Source: Crenobacter caeni (GTDB lineage: Bacteria; Pseudomonadota; Gammaproteobacteria; Burkholderiales; Chromobacteriaceae). From it: a stretch of 64,000 bases of DNA. Both the position numbers and the translations under genes were made by a program. The notes under the pieces are model-generated. The model had not been told where the DNA came from. It did no database searches and saw only the letters and a list, made by a program, of their open reading frames with translations. The stretch covers positions 1 to 64,000 of the forward strand of contig NZ_JAAGAA010000005.1 in NCBI RefSeq assembly GCF_010435965.1. The letters are read 5' to 3'. Below, piece after piece: positions 35,062 to 44,941 of this stretch. How positions within the stretch are numbered: the first letter of the stretch is position 1; the number at the start of each line of letters is the position of its first letter.

Positions 35062-35631
35062 ATTGCTTATACTTCGCAAGCTTCGCCACGCTTGGCAAGG
35101 CCCGGCAGAACCGGGCGCCGGCGGGCGCTAGTGAATTCCGGAAGAGATTAAGGTCGAATGCCTGACGGACAAGACGGGTGTTCGGCGCTGCTGTGCTTTC
35201 AAGCGCGGTCCGGCAGGGTCAAGCCCTGGCCTGATGACCGCTGCGGCCGGACACAGCCAAGGGTTGTCTCGCTCACCAAAAAGTAGCGATGGTAATGCAT
35301 TTGTAAGCACCGCGCACTCACGAGCATCCATTCCCGGACGCCAAGCCAGTCCGGGAGTCATGCGGCAAAGTTTGACCCGGCGCGAAGCCCTCACAGCATT
35401 TTTGGGGCGTCGATACTGTAACGGTCGGCGCCCGCGTCTTTAGGTGTCGCCTCCCGTTTGCGGGAAGCGGCAGCGGGTTTCGCGCGAATGAGCACTTCGA
35501 GAAGTCGGCTACGCATATCGCAGCATTTCGTTCTTTACTGACACTTCTTTCGGTTAGCGCCCATCCAACAGACACTGGGCCGTCAAATACTTGCCGCGAA
35601 CCTTGCGTGAGTGCTGCGCAAGGAACCACCC
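35062..35631 (+). other. rluC-rne intergenic region and probable rne leader
   Basis: 570 bp without a gene. In enterobacteria rne has a long 5' leader by which RNase E represses its own mRNA; the similar position and length suggest the same here. The segment contains hairpins, for example TCCCG-TTTG-CGGGA at 35452-35465. No clear promoter could be chosen. Short open frames on both strands show no protein features. Confidence 0.45.
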
Positions 35632-38529
35632 ATGAAACGGATGTTGTTCAACGCGACACAGGCCGAAGAGCTTCGTGTCGCCATCGTCGACGGGCAGCGC
35701 CTGGTCGACCTCGATATCGAGACGGTAGGCAAGGAACAGCGCAAGGGGAATATCTACAAGGGTGTGATCACCCGGATCGAACCCTCGCTGGAAGCCTGCT
35801 TCGTCGATTACGGTACTGACCGCCACGGCTTCCTGCCGTTCAAGGAAGTCGCCCGTTCCTATTTCCAGAACTATGAAGGCGGCCGTCCGCGCATCCAGGA
35901 CGTACTGCGCGAAGGCCAGGAAGTCGTCGTCCAGGTTGAAAAGGACGAACGCGGCAACAAGGGCGCGGCGCTGACCACCTATATCAGCCTGGCCGGCCGT
36001 TACCTCGTGCTGATGCCGAATAACCCGCGCGGCGGTGGCGTTTCGCGCCGCATCGAGGGCGAAGAGCGCCAGGAACTCAAGGAGCAGATGGCCAAGCTCG
36101 AGGTCGCGCCGGGCATGAGCCTGATCGCGCGCACCGCCGGTATCGGCCGCAGCTACGAAGAGCTGCAGTGGGACCTCAACTACCTGGCCCAGCTGTGGAG
36201 CGCGATCGACGCGGCCGCCGGCGCGCAGAAGGCGCCGTTCCTGATCCTGCAGGAGAGCAGCCTCGTCATCCGCGCGATCCGCGACTACTACCAGACCGAC
36301 ATCGGCGAGATCCTGATCGACACGCCCGAGGTGTTCGAGCAGGCGCGCCAGTTCATGGCGCATGTGATGCCGAACAACGTCGGCCGCGTGAAGCTCTATA
36401 CCGACACGGTGCCGCTGTTCTCGCGCTTCCAGATCGAACACCAGATCGAGACCGCGTTCTCGCGCAGCGTGCAGCTGCCGTCCGGTGGCGCCATCGTGAT
36501 CGACCACACCGAGGCGCTGGTGTCGATCGACGTCAACTCGGCGCGTGCGACCAAGGGTGCCGACATCGAGGAGACCGCGCTCAAGACCAACCTCGAGGCG
36601 GCCGAAGAGATCGCGCGTCAGTTGCGCCTGCGTGACCTCGGCGGTCTGGTGGTGATCGACTTCATCGACATGGAGAATCCGAAGAGCCAGCGCGACGTCG
36701 AGAACATGCTGCGCGACGTGCTGCGCCACGACCGCGCCCGCGTGCAGATGGGCAAGCTCTCGCGCTTCGGCCTGCTCGAGTTGTCGCGCCAGCGCCTGCA
36801 GCCCAGCCTCGGCGAATCCAGCCATATCCCGTGCCCGCGTTGCCACGGCATCGGCTTCATCCGCGGCACCGAATCGTCGGCGCTGCACATCCTGCGCATC
36901 ATCCAGGAAGAGGCGATGAAGGAGAACACCGGCGCCGTCCACGCGCAGGTGCCGGTCGACGTCGCGACCTTCCTGCTCAACGAGAAGCGTACCGAGCTTT
37001 ACTCGCTGGAAGAGCGCCTGGGCGTGCACGTGCTGCTGATCCCGAACATGCACCTGGAGACGCCGCACTACAAAATTGTGCGCGTGCGCCACGACGACAT
37101 GGGCGAAGTCGGCGACGCGCCGAGCTACCGCCGTGTCGAGGCGCCGGAAGAAGAAGCCGGCGCGCCGTTCGGCCAGCCCAAGGCCAAGGTCGAGCGCATG
37201 GAGCCGGCGGTCAAGGGCATTACCCCGCAGCAGCCGGCCCCGGTCGCCGAAGAAGCGCCCGCCAAGCCTGTCGCAGCGGCTGCGCCGCAACAGCCGGTCG
37301 CCGCGCCGGCACCGCAAGGCCTGTTTGCCCGCATTGCTGCCTGGTTCAAGGGCGAGCCGGAGCCGGTGAAGCCTGCGCCTGCCGAAGAGGCCAAGCCTGC
37401 CCGCGACGCGCGCAAGCCGCGTAACGGCGAGCGCCGCCAGCAGGGCAACCAGCAGCGCCGCGAGCGCGGTGGCGACGAGCGCCGCAACGACGAGCGCCGC
37501 GCCCGCAACAATCAGGAGCCGCGCCGCCAGGGCCAGGCAGAAGAGGCCCGTCCGGAAGCCGCCGCCAGCGAGCAGCGCCCGGGCGAGCCGCGTGCGCCGC
37601 GCCAGCGCCGCGAACGCGATCCGAATCGCGACAAGTCGCGCGGCCAGCAGGAAGAGCGCGCAGTGCAGCAGGGTGCACCCGAGGCGGAAGCGCAGCCGCG
37701 TCCGGCCGAACAGCCGCGCCGCCGCGAGAAGCCGCAACGCGAGGCACCGGCCGTCGAGGAGACGCTGCCGCTGAACGCCGAAGCGCAAACCATCCAGCCT
37801 GAGGCCGCACCGGTACCCGAAGCCGGCGAGGCCCAGGAGCGTGGCGAACGCCGCCGCCGCCGCAGCCGCCGCAGCCGCCGTGATGAGCAGCCGACCGACG
37901 CCGTGGCGCCGGCCGAGGGTGCCGTCGCTGCCGGGGTGGTCGCCGTAGTCGAGGTCGCGGAGCAGCCGCAGGCCGAGCCGGTGGCGGAACTGGTGCAGGT
38001 CGAGGTGCGTGCCGAAGCCGTGGCCGAGCCGGCCGTGGTGGCAGCGTCTGCCGCCGCAGTGGCCGAACCGGTGGCTGAAGTGGCCGAGGTCGTCGAGGCG
38101 ACGGTGGTCGCCGAGCCGCAGCCGATCGAGCCGGTAGCCGTGGTGGCCGCAGCGCCGCAGCCGGTGCAGGAAGCCGTCCAGCCGGTGGTGGAAGAGGTGG
38201 TGGCCGTGGTTGAGCAGGCCGTGCCGGCGCAAGACGCCGAGGTGGTCGAAGTGGCCGCCGAAGTGGCCGCCGAGCCGGTCCTGGCCGAGTCCGTGCAGCT
38301 TGCCGCGGAAGCCGTAGCGCCGGTTGCCGCGGAAGTGGCGGCTGAGCCGGCCGACCTGGGTGGTCTGGTGATGGTGTCGACCCGCGCCGACGCACGAGCT
38401 GCCGACGAGGCGCCGCTGCCAGAAGTGCAGCAAGGCCCGCGCCGCAGCGACGTGCTGCGTAGCCGCCAGGACGAACCGGCAGCTGCTCCGGTCGAACTGA
38501 TGCAGGTCGAGACCCGCAACAACGGCTAA
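35632..38529 (+). CDS. rne: Ribonuclease E
   Basis: 965 residues from ATG 35632 (AAGGAA site); an ATG-less 7-codon extension is ignored. Order: S1 domain ([20 protein letters not shown]), 5'-sensor, DNase-I-like domain with metal ligands D300 (VSIDVNSAR) and D343 ([10 protein letters not shown]), Zn-link C401-x-x-C404 (CPRCHG) and small domain to about 500. The rest is unstructured: an arginine-rich RNA-binding stretch ([20 protein letters not shown]) and a long Ala/Val/Glu/Pro low-complexity tail. RNase E starts mRNA decay and processes rRNA and tRNA. The antisense frame of 959 codons is a by-product of GC bias. Confidence 0.97.
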   Translation: MKRMLFNATQAEELRVAIVDGQRLVDLDIETVGKEQRKGNIYKGVITRIEPSLEACFVDYGTDRHGFLPFKEVARSYFQNYEGGRPRIQDVLREGQEVVVQVEKDERGNKGAALTTYISLAGRYLVLMPNNPRGGGVSRRIEGEERQELKEQMAKLEVAPGMSLIARTAGIGRSYEELQWDLNYLAQLWSAIDAAAGAQKAPFLILQESSLVIRAIRDYYQTDIGEILIDTPEVFEQARQFMAHVMPNNVGRVKLYTDTVPLFSRFQIEHQIETAFSRSVQLPSGGAIVIDHTEALVSIDVNSARATKGADIEETALKTNLEAAEEIARQLRLRDLGGLVVIDFIDMENPKSQRDVENMLRDVLRHDRARVQMGKLSRFGLLELSRQRLQPSLGESSHIPCPRCHGIGFIRGTESSALHILRIIQEEAMKENTGAVHAQVPVDVATFLLNEKRTELYSLEERLGVHVLLIPNMHLETPHYKIVRVRHDDMGEVGDAPSYRRVEAPEEEAGAPFGQPKAKVERMEPAVKGITPQQPAPVAEEAPAKPVAAAAPQQPVAAPAPQGLFARIAAWFKGEPEPVKPAPAEEAKPARDARKPRNGERRQQGNQQRRERGGDERRNDERRARNNQEPRRQGQAEEARPEAAASEQRPGEPRAPRQRRERDPNRDKSRGQQEERAVQQGAPEAEAQPRPAEQPRRREKPQREAPAVEETLPLNAEAQTIQPEAAPVPEAGEAQERGERRRRRSRRSRRDEQPTDAVAPAEGAVAAGVVAVVEVAEQPQAEPVAELVQVEVRAEAVAEPAVVAASAAAVAEPVAEVAEVVEATVVAEPQPIEPVAVVAAAPQPVQEAVQPVVEEVVAVVEQAVPAQDAEVVEVAAEVAAEPVLAESVQLAAEAVAPVAAEVAAEPADLGGLVMVSTRADARAADEAPLPEVQQGPRRSDVLRSRQDEPAAAPVELMQVETRNNG

Positions 38530-38603
38530 GCCGTCCAGCCCCCAGCCCTGAGGGCGGGGGTTGACCCGAAGGCCGGATGCATTTAGTATCCGGCCTTCGA
38601 TAT

Positions 38604-38679
38604 TCCCTGATAGCTCAGTTGGTAGAGCGACGGACTGTTAATCCGCAGGTCGCAGGTTCGAGCCCTGCTCGGGGAGCCA
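38604..38679 (+). tRNA. tRNA-Asn(GTT)
   Basis: 76 nt. Acceptor TCCCTGA/TCGGGGA with CCA encoded, D-arm TAGCTCAGTTGGTAGAGC, anticodon loop CTGTTAA giving anticodon GTT, T-arm CAGGTTCGAGCCCTG. All stems pair. A truncated integrase starts 160 bp beyond its 3' end, so this tRNA has probably served as an integration site. Confidence 0.97.
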
Positions 38680-38837
38680 ATAGATTCAAGCATTTAGCCC
38701 GCCATTAGGTGGGCTTTTTGCTTTGCGCCGCCTTTTTTGCTGCATTTTTGCTGCACTCGCTGCAGCCTACCGCAAATCTCCCGCCCCTTCCCGCATTGCA
38801 GCTTCGCTATACGCACATCCACTTCTGGAGGATCAGT

Positions 38838-38956
38838 ATGGCCAGCATCATCCGACGGGGCCCCGACCAGATTCAGGCGATCATTCGCCGCCGGGGCTAC
38901 CCTTCACAAACCCGCGCCTTTGAAACTCGCACCGATGCGAAAGTCTGGGCGCGCCG

Positions 38957-38981
<25 letters not shown>
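38838..38981 (+). pseudogene. Truncated phage integrase, N-terminal fragment
   Basis: 47 codons, MASIIRRGPDQIQAIIRRRG and YPSQTRAFETRTDAKVWARR, with a GGAGG site before ATG 38838. This is the characteristic arm-binding N-terminus of a tyrosine-integrase group (strand-strand-strand then helix) found downstream of tRNAs; all catalytic parts are missing. After about residue 41 the sequence runs into the 3' end of the sigma54 activator gene on the other strand. It is the scar of a deleted element at tRNA-Asn. Confidence 0.75.
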
Positions 38982-40249
<1,268 letters not shown>

Positions 40250-40272
40250 CGTTCGGCCTGTCCTGTTAGTTG

Positions 40273-40309
40273 ACTGCCATTATCTGCCAGTTGTGGCGGT
40301 CGTGGCAGT
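40273..40309. promoter_or_regulatory. Upstream activator sites for the cyd operon
   Basis: CTGCCA at 40274-40279 and 40284-40289 face TGGCGG at 40294-40299 and TGGCAG at 40303-40308, a nested dyad. It lies 75-110 bp before the -24/-12 promoter, the normal distance for an enhancer-binding protein site. Confidence 0.55.
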
Positions 40310-40382
40310 GCCGTCCGGCGGAATTTTTCCCTTCTGTCATGCAAGCGACTGATTCTCAAGACCGTTTTTATGCACAAGTCGT

Positions 40383-40398
40383 TGGCACGCTTATTGTT
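40383..40398 (+). promoter_or_regulatory. Sigma54 (-24/-12) promoter of the cyd operon
   Basis: TGGCACG-CTTA-TTGTT matches the sigma54 consensus TGGCACG-N4-TTGCW except for one base of the -12 GC. The spacing is exact. It is 47-62 bp before the cydP start, with a sigma54 activator gene divergently placed. Confidence 0.75.
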
Positions 40399-40444
40399 AA
40401 CGGGTACGCGTCGCGGCAGCCGGCCGCGCGCCTAAGGAGGCAGG

Positions 40445-40630
40445 ATGGATTCGAACGATCGCAAGCTGCGCGACCACCTGGTGCTGGTGGTCGTGGTCAA
40501 GCTGCTGGTGCTCGCGCTGTTGTGGTGGGCTTTCGTGCGCGATACTCGCGTCGAAGCCGACAGTGCCTCCGTCGCGCGCGTGCTGACCGGCGCCGTATCA
40601 CAACAAGGAGAAATGAATGGCAATCGATAG
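40445..40630 (+). CDS. cydP: CydP-like small subunit of bd oxidase locus
   Basis: 61 residues, AAGGAGG site upstream. One membrane helix ([20 protein letters not shown]) after a charged start. Small proteins of this form precede cydA in many betaproteobacteria and are annotated as putative small subunit CydP; function unproven. Its stop lies 14 nt inside cydA, so the two are coupled. Confidence 0.8.
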   Translation: MDSNDRKLRDHLVLVVVVKLLVLALLWWAFVRDTRVEADSASVARVLTGAVSQQGEMNGNR

Positions 40631-42170
40631 CGTGGTCGAGCTGTCGCGGCTGCAGTTCGCGGCGACGGCGATGTACCACTTCCTGTTCGTGCCGCTGACC
40701 CTCGGCATGGTCTGGCTGCTGGTGATCATGGAGTCGGTCTACGTGATGACCGGCAAGCAGGTGTACAAGGACATGACCCGCTTCTGGGGCAAGCTTTTTG
40801 GCATCAACTTTGCGCTCGGGGTGACCACCGGCATCACGCTGGAATTCCAGTTCGGCACCAACTGGGCGTACTACTCGCACTACGTCGGCGACATCTTCGG
40901 CGCGCCCTTGGCGATCGAGGGCTTGATGGCGTTCTTCCTCGAGTCGACCTTCATCGGCCTGTTCTTCTTCGGCTGGGACAGGCTGTCGCGCCAGCAGCAC
41001 CTGCTGGTGACGCTCCTGATGGCGGTCGGCACCAACCTGTCGGCGCTGTGGATCCTGATCGCCAACGGCTGGATGCAGAACCCGGTCGGTGCCGAGTTCA
41101 GCTACCACACCATGCGCATGGAGATGACCGACTTCTGGGCGGTGGTGTTCAACCCGGACGCGCAGGCCAAGTTCGTGCACACGGTGTCGGCCGGTTACGT
41201 GACCGGCGCGATGTTCGTGCTGGCCGTCTCCAGCTGGTATCTGCTCAAGGGGCGCGACACCGAGTTCGCCAAGAAGAGCTTCCGCATCGCGGCGGCGTTC
41301 GGCTTCGCCAGCGTGTGCTCGGTGATCGTACTGGGCGACGAGTCGGGTTATACGGTGGGCGAGGCGCAGCAGACCAAGCTCGCGGCGATGGAGGCGATGT
41401 GGCATACCGAGCCCGCGCCGGCGTCGTTCAACCTCATCGCGTGGCCGAACGAGGTCGAGATGAAAAACGACTGGGCGGTCGAGATCCCGTGGGTGATGGG
41501 CATCATCGGTACCCGCTCGCTCGACAAGCAGATCCCGGGCATCCACGAGATCGTCGAGAAGAATGCGCGGCGCATCGAGTCGGGCATCCACGCGGTGAAG
41601 GCGCTTGAGGCGCTGCGCGCGAACCGCAACGACGCCGCGGCGCTGGCGAAGTTCGAGGCGCACAAGGCCGACCTGGGCTTTGGCCTGTTGCTGAAGAAAT
41701 ACAGCGCCGATGTCGCGCAGGCGACGCCGCAGATGATCGCCCTGGCCGCGCGCGACACCATCCCGAAGGTGGCGCCGATGTTCTGGGCGTTCCGCGCGAT
41801 GGTGGGTCTGGGCTTCTGGATGCTCGCGCTGTTCGGCGCGGCGCTGTGGTTCTCGGTCAAGGGCTGCTTCGACCGCCGCCGCTGGCTGCTGAAGGCGGCG
41901 CTCTACAGCCTGCCCGCGCCGTGGCTCGCGTGCGAGGTCGGCTGGTTTGTTGCCGAGTACGGCCGCCAGCCGTGGACCATCTACGGCGTGCTGCCGACCC
42001 ACCTGTCGGTGTCGACGCTGTCGGCCCAGTCGCTATACGGCTCGCTGGCAGGGTTTGTCGGCTTCTACACCGTGCTTTTGATCGTCGAGGTCTACCTGAT
42101 GGTGAAGTTCGCGCGGCAGGGGCCGGGCAGCCTGGGCACCGGCCGCTACGCCAACGAAGCGGCGCACTGA
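40617..42170 (+). CDS. cydA: Cytochrome bd ubiquinol oxidase subunit I
   Basis: 517 residues, nine membrane helices. Conserved features: [19 protein letters not shown] with the heme ligand His, [41 protein letters not shown], and WALLNAP-like heme and quinone loops (Q-loop about 250-380). GRQPW near the C-terminus is the family signature. High-affinity quinol oxidase for low oxygen. AAGGAG precedes ATG 40617. Confidence 0.97.
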   Translation: MAIDSVVELSRLQFAATAMYHFLFVPLTLGMVWLLVIMESVYVMTGKQVYKDMTRFWGKLFGINFALGVTTGITLEFQFGTNWAYYSHYVGDIFGAPLAIEGLMAFFLESTFIGLFFFGWDRLSRQQHLLVTLLMAVGTNLSALWILIANGWMQNPVGAEFSYHTMRMEMTDFWAVVFNPDAQAKFVHTVSAGYVTGAMFVLAVSSWYLLKGRDTEFAKKSFRIAAAFGFASVCSVIVLGDESGYTVGEAQQTKLAAMEAMWHTEPAPASFNLIAWPNEVEMKNDWAVEIPWVMGIIGTRSLDKQIPGIHEIVEKNARRIESGIHAVKALEALRANRNDAAALAKFEAHKADLGFGLLLKKYSADVAQATPQMIALAARDTIPKVAPMFWAFRAMVGLGFWMLALFGAALWFSVKGCFDRRRWLLKAALYSLPAPWLACEVGWFVAEYGRQPWTIYGVLPTHLSVSTLSAQSLYGSLAGFVGFYTVLLIVEVYLMVKFARQGPGSLGTGRYANEAAH

Positions 42171-42180
42171 GGGAATACAT

Positions 42181-43326
42181 ATGGAACTGATTGACTACCC
42201 GACGCTGAAACTGCTGTGGTGGCTGCTGGTTGGCGTGCTCTTGGTCGGCTTCGCCGTGATGGACGGGCACGACATGGGGGTGGGCACGTTGCTGCCCTTT
42301 GTCGGGCGCAGCGACATCGAGCGGCGCGTGATCATCAACACGGTCGGCCCGCACTGGGACGGCAACCAGGTGTGGTTCATCACCGGCGGCGGCGCCATCT
42401 TCGCCGCGTGGCCGCTGGTGTACGCCACCGCGTTCTCGGGCTTTTACTGGGCGATGCTGCTGGTGTTGTGGGCGCTCTTTTTCCGGCCGGTCGGCTTCGA
42501 CTACCGCAGCAAGATCGATAACCCGCGCTGGCGCTCGACCTGGGATTGGGGGCTGTTCATTGGCGGTTTCGTGCCGCCCGTGGTGTTCGGCATTGCGTTC
42601 GGCAACCTGCTGCAGGGCGTGCCGTTCCGCTTCGATGCCAATCTGGTGTCGCATTACGAAGGCAGTTTCTGGCAGTTGCTCAACCCGTTCGGCCTGCTGT
42701 GCGGCGTGGTCTCGAGCGCGATGATCACCTGCCACGGCGCGGTCTACCTTGCGCACCGCACCGAGGGCGTGATCCAGGCGCGCGCCGCGCGCGCTGCGCA
42801 GGCGTGCGCGCTGGTGACGCTTGCCGCGTTCAGCGTCGCCGGGCTGTGGCTCGCGCGCGGCATCGACGGCTATGTGATTACCTCGGCGCTCGATGCGGCC
42901 GCCTTGCCCGACCCGCTGGCCAAGACCGTCGCCGTAGTGCCGGGCGCGTGGCTCGCCAACTACGCGCGCACCCCGGCGGCCATGCTGGTGCCGGTGGCGG
43001 GCTACCTGGGCTTTGTCCTCGCGCTCTTGCTGGTGCGCGGCGGGCGCACCTTTGCCGCGTTCTGGTGCTCGGCGCTGGGGATGGCCGGCGTGATCGGCAC
43101 GGCGGCGGTGTCGATGTTCCCGTTCGTGATGCCGTCCAGCCTCGATCCGGCGGCCAGCCTGACCGTGTGGGACAGCGTCTCCAGTCACCGCACCCTGTTC
43201 ATCATGCTGGTCGCGACGGTGATCTTCATGCCCATCATCATCCTTTACACGCGCTGGGCGTACAGCGTGATGCGCGGCAAGGTGACTGCCGCGTACGTGA
43301 AGGAAAACAGCCATAGCGCGTACTGA
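42181..43326 (+). CDS. cydB: Cytochrome bd ubiquinol oxidase subunit II
   Basis: 381 residues with eight or nine membrane helices. N-terminal [20 protein letters not shown] then MDGHDMGVG, and [20 protein letters not shown] and [20 protein letters not shown] are diagnostic. It pairs with CydA. The length is that of the E. coli subunit. 10 bp after cydA. Confidence 0.97.
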   Translation: MELIDYPTLKLLWWLLVGVLLVGFAVMDGHDMGVGTLLPFVGRSDIERRVIINTVGPHWDGNQVWFITGGGAIFAAWPLVYATAFSGFYWAMLLVLWALFFRPVGFDYRSKIDNPRWRSTWDWGLFIGGFVPPVVFGIAFGNLLQGVPFRFDANLVSHYEGSFWQLLNPFGLLCGVVSSAMITCHGAVYLAHRTEGVIQARAARAAQACALVTLAAFSVAGLWLARGIDGYVITSALDAAALPDPLAKTVAVVPGAWLANYARTPAAMLVPVAGYLGFVLALLLVRGGRTFAAFWCSALGMAGVIGTAAVSMFPFVMPSSLDPAASLTVWDSVSSHRTLFIMLVATVIFMPIIILYTRWAYSVMRGKVTAAYVKENSHSAY

Positions 43327-43344
43327 GCGCGGGAAAGGAAGCTT

Positions 43345-43476
43345 ATGTGGTATTTCGCCTGGACGCTGGGCATCGGCTTTGCCGTGCTCTTGGCCATCCT
43401 CAACGCGATGTGGGGCGAGAACGAGGACGCGCGCGCCGCCTCGCTCGGTCATCCGCTGCGCCGGCACGATGACTGA
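43345..43476 (+). CDS. cydX: CydX small subunit
   Basis: 43 residues, MWYFAWTLGIGFAVLLAILN followed by AMWGENEDAR. Tryptophan at position 2, a single helix and the conserved acidic residue after WGE are the CydX/YbgT signature. It is needed for stability of bd oxidase. GGAAAGGAAG is upstream of ATG 43345. Its last 8 bp overlap the next gene. Confidence 0.9.
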   Translation: MWYFAWTLGIGFAVLLAILNAMWGENEDARAASLGHPLRRHDD

Positions 43477-43732
43477 AGGCAAGGCTCGCAGCAGCGTGCC
43501 GCTGCTTGTGGTGGGCCTCGCGCTGATGCTGGGGCTCACCGTCTACCCGGCACTGCTCGCGGGTAGCGACGGGCGCGCCGACCATCTGGCGGCACTTGCC
43601 GCGTTCTGGGCGATGAGCGCGGCCTTTGTGCGTGGGGTCGGCTTCGTTCCGCTCAGTCTGCTGCCGCGCGTGCTGCTGGGCGCGCCGGCGGTGCCGGTAG
43701 CCTTGCTGCTGGCCGCCTGGCGGCTGTGTTAG
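43469..43732 (+). CDS. ybgE: Cyd operon protein YbgE
   Basis: 87 residues from ATG 43469, overlapping cydX. Two or three hydrophobic segments with FVRGVGFVPLSLLPRVLLG near the middle, as in the YbgE family encoded at the end of cyd operons. Role unproven, probably in assembly or quality control of the oxidase. Confidence 0.7.
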   Translation: MTEGKARSSVPLLVVGLALMLGLTVYPALLAGSDGRADHLAALAAFWAMSAAFVRGVGFVPLSLLPRVLLGAPAVPVALLLAAWRLC

Positions 43733-43845
43733 CGCGAATCGCCTTTGTCATCGGTAAGCGTTAACAAATATTACATAAGGGAACGCGGGTGCGCGCGCTC
43801 GGTCAGGCAAGGTATCGCCACCGCACCCAGGTGGCCCATGAACGG

Positions 43846-44337
43846 ATGAAACCGATGATTCTTTACGCCTGCCGGCGGCTTGCCGCCGCTTCCTTCCTTG
43901 TCCTGATGCCGATGGCCGCGCTGGCGGCGCCGCTGGTGCCGGGCAGCGCCTTGCCCTCGCTTGCGCTGGAAAACCAGCATGGCTTGCCGATGACGGTCGG
44001 CGCTGATACCCGGGTGGTGCTGTTCAGCGCGCAAAAGGCGACCAGCGCGCTGGTCAACGAGGTGCTCGCGGCGGACAAGACCCAACGGCCGCCTGCCGTC
44101 GTGCATGTGGCGGATATCAGCGGCATGCCGTCGGTGATCACCCGCATGTTCGCCTTGCCGAAATTGCGCGAGCTCGGGTTCGACGTCGCGCTCGCCTACA
44201 AGCCGGAGGCCGCCGGGGGGCTGCCACGCAGGCAGGATGCGGTCACCGTCGTGCATGTGCGCGGGGGGAAGGTCGATCGCATCGCCTACGTGGCCGACGC
44301 TGCGGCCTTGCGCGCGCAACTCGCGGCGCGGCCGTGA
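43846..44337 (+). CDS. Exported thioredoxin-fold-like protein, unknown
   Basis: 163 residues from ATG 43846 (a second ATG is at 43855). A signal peptide, ACRRLAAASFLVLMPMAALA, ends at AAP. The rest (LPSLALENQHGLPMTVGADTRVVLFSA...) resembles the first strands of a thioredoxin/peroxiredoxin fold, but the CxxC is missing. The end, DAVTVVHVRGGKVDRIAYVAD, has the form of the fold's last strands. A periplasmic protein; partner unknown. 30 bp before a rhodanese gene, likely one transcript. Confidence 0.65.
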   Translation: MKPMILYACRRLAAASFLVLMPMAALAAPLVPGSALPSLALENQHGLPMTVGADTRVVLFSAQKATSALVNEVLAADKTQRPPAVVHVADISGMPSVITRMFALPKLRELGFDVALAYKPEAAGGLPRRQDAVTVVHVRGGKVDRIAYVADAAALRAQLAARP

Positions 44338-44367
44338 CAATTCAAAAGACGGCAAAGGAGCCATGAA

Positions 44368-44748
44368 GTGAAGACTGCACAGCAGATGGTTGCGGAGGCG
44401 AAGGCGCGCATCCGCGAGATCAATCCCAAGGAGGCGGCGGAGGCAATCGCGCGGGCGGACCTTTTGCTCGACGTGCGCGAGGCGGACGAATACGCCGCCG
44501 GCCACCTCGCGGGTGCGGTCAATATCCCGCGCGGCCTCGTCGAGTTCAAGTTTTCGGCCACGCCCGAATACGCGTCGCCCGAGCTCGCGATCGTCGTCTA
44601 TTGCAAGACCAGCGGGCGTGCCGCGCTGGTCGCGTGCGCGCTCAAAGAGATGGGCTACCGCAACGTCACCTCGATCCTCGGTGGTTACGACGCGTGGCTC
44701 GCCGAAGGGCGGCCGCTTGTAACGCCGTCTCTGCCGGCGTTCGGCTAA
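44368..44748 (+). CDS. Rhodanese-like sulfurtransferase
   Basis: 126 residues from GTG 44368: AAAGGAG (44354-44360) is 7 nt away, while the ATG at 44363 is followed at once by a stop in its frame. Contains ADLLLDVREADEYAAGHLAG and the active-site loop VYCKTSGRAA with Cys in place. Cytoplasmic, single-domain, probably sulfur transfer. Substrate unknown. Confidence 0.88.
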   Translation: MKTAQQMVAEAKARIREINPKEAAEAIARADLLLDVREADEYAAGHLAGAVNIPRGLVEFKFSATPEYASPELAIVVYCKTSGRAALVACALKEMGYRNVTSILGGYDAWLAEGRPLVTPSLPAFG

Positions 44749-44786
44749 ACCTGCCCAGCCCCGATTTCCACGATTCTCCAAGTGTT

Positions 44787-44812
44787 GCCCGGCCGCAAGG
44801 CCGGGCTTTTTT
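44787..44812 (+). terminator. Terminator after the rhodanese gene
   Basis: GCCCGGCC-GCAA-GGCCGGGC (44787-44806) followed by six T's; 38 bp beyond the stop. Confidence 0.9.
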
Positions 44813-44835
44813 GCGGGCGCATGCCTTGCGCACTA

Positions 44836-44877
44836 TTGACGGGGGTCAACTGCGCGCTGCCAGTCGTTTGCTAGATT
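44836..44877 (+). promoter_or_regulatory. FNR-type box and -10 of frdABCD
   Basis: TTGAC-GGGG-GTCAA (44836-44849) is a perfect FNR/CRP-superfamily dyad. TAGATT at 44872-44877 can serve as -10; the implied start near 44884 puts the box centre about 41.5 bp upstream, the class II activator position. This predicts anaerobic induction of frdABCD. Confidence 0.65.
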
Positions 44878-44941
44878 CAGCCTCAGCGCTGCGCTTGGGC
44901 GCGTGCGCGGCAAGAACAGTAAAAAAGGGGAGGTGGGCAGC

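Noticed and set aside
33467-35098. 543-codon reading of the HAD gene extending through rluC
   Set aside because: Only the last 217 codons form the HAD protein; the upstream part is an out-of-frame reading of rluC.
35554-38433. 959-codon open frame antisense to rne
   Set aside because: It is the mirror of a GC-rich gene; the translation is low-complexity (Leu/Arg/His/Gly runs), has no start signal and lies wholly within the well-identified RNase E gene.
37740-38530. Tandem repeat gene within the rne tail
   Set aside because: The Ala/Val/Glu/Pro-rich segment is irregular and typical of RNase E C-terminal disorder, not a defined repeat array.
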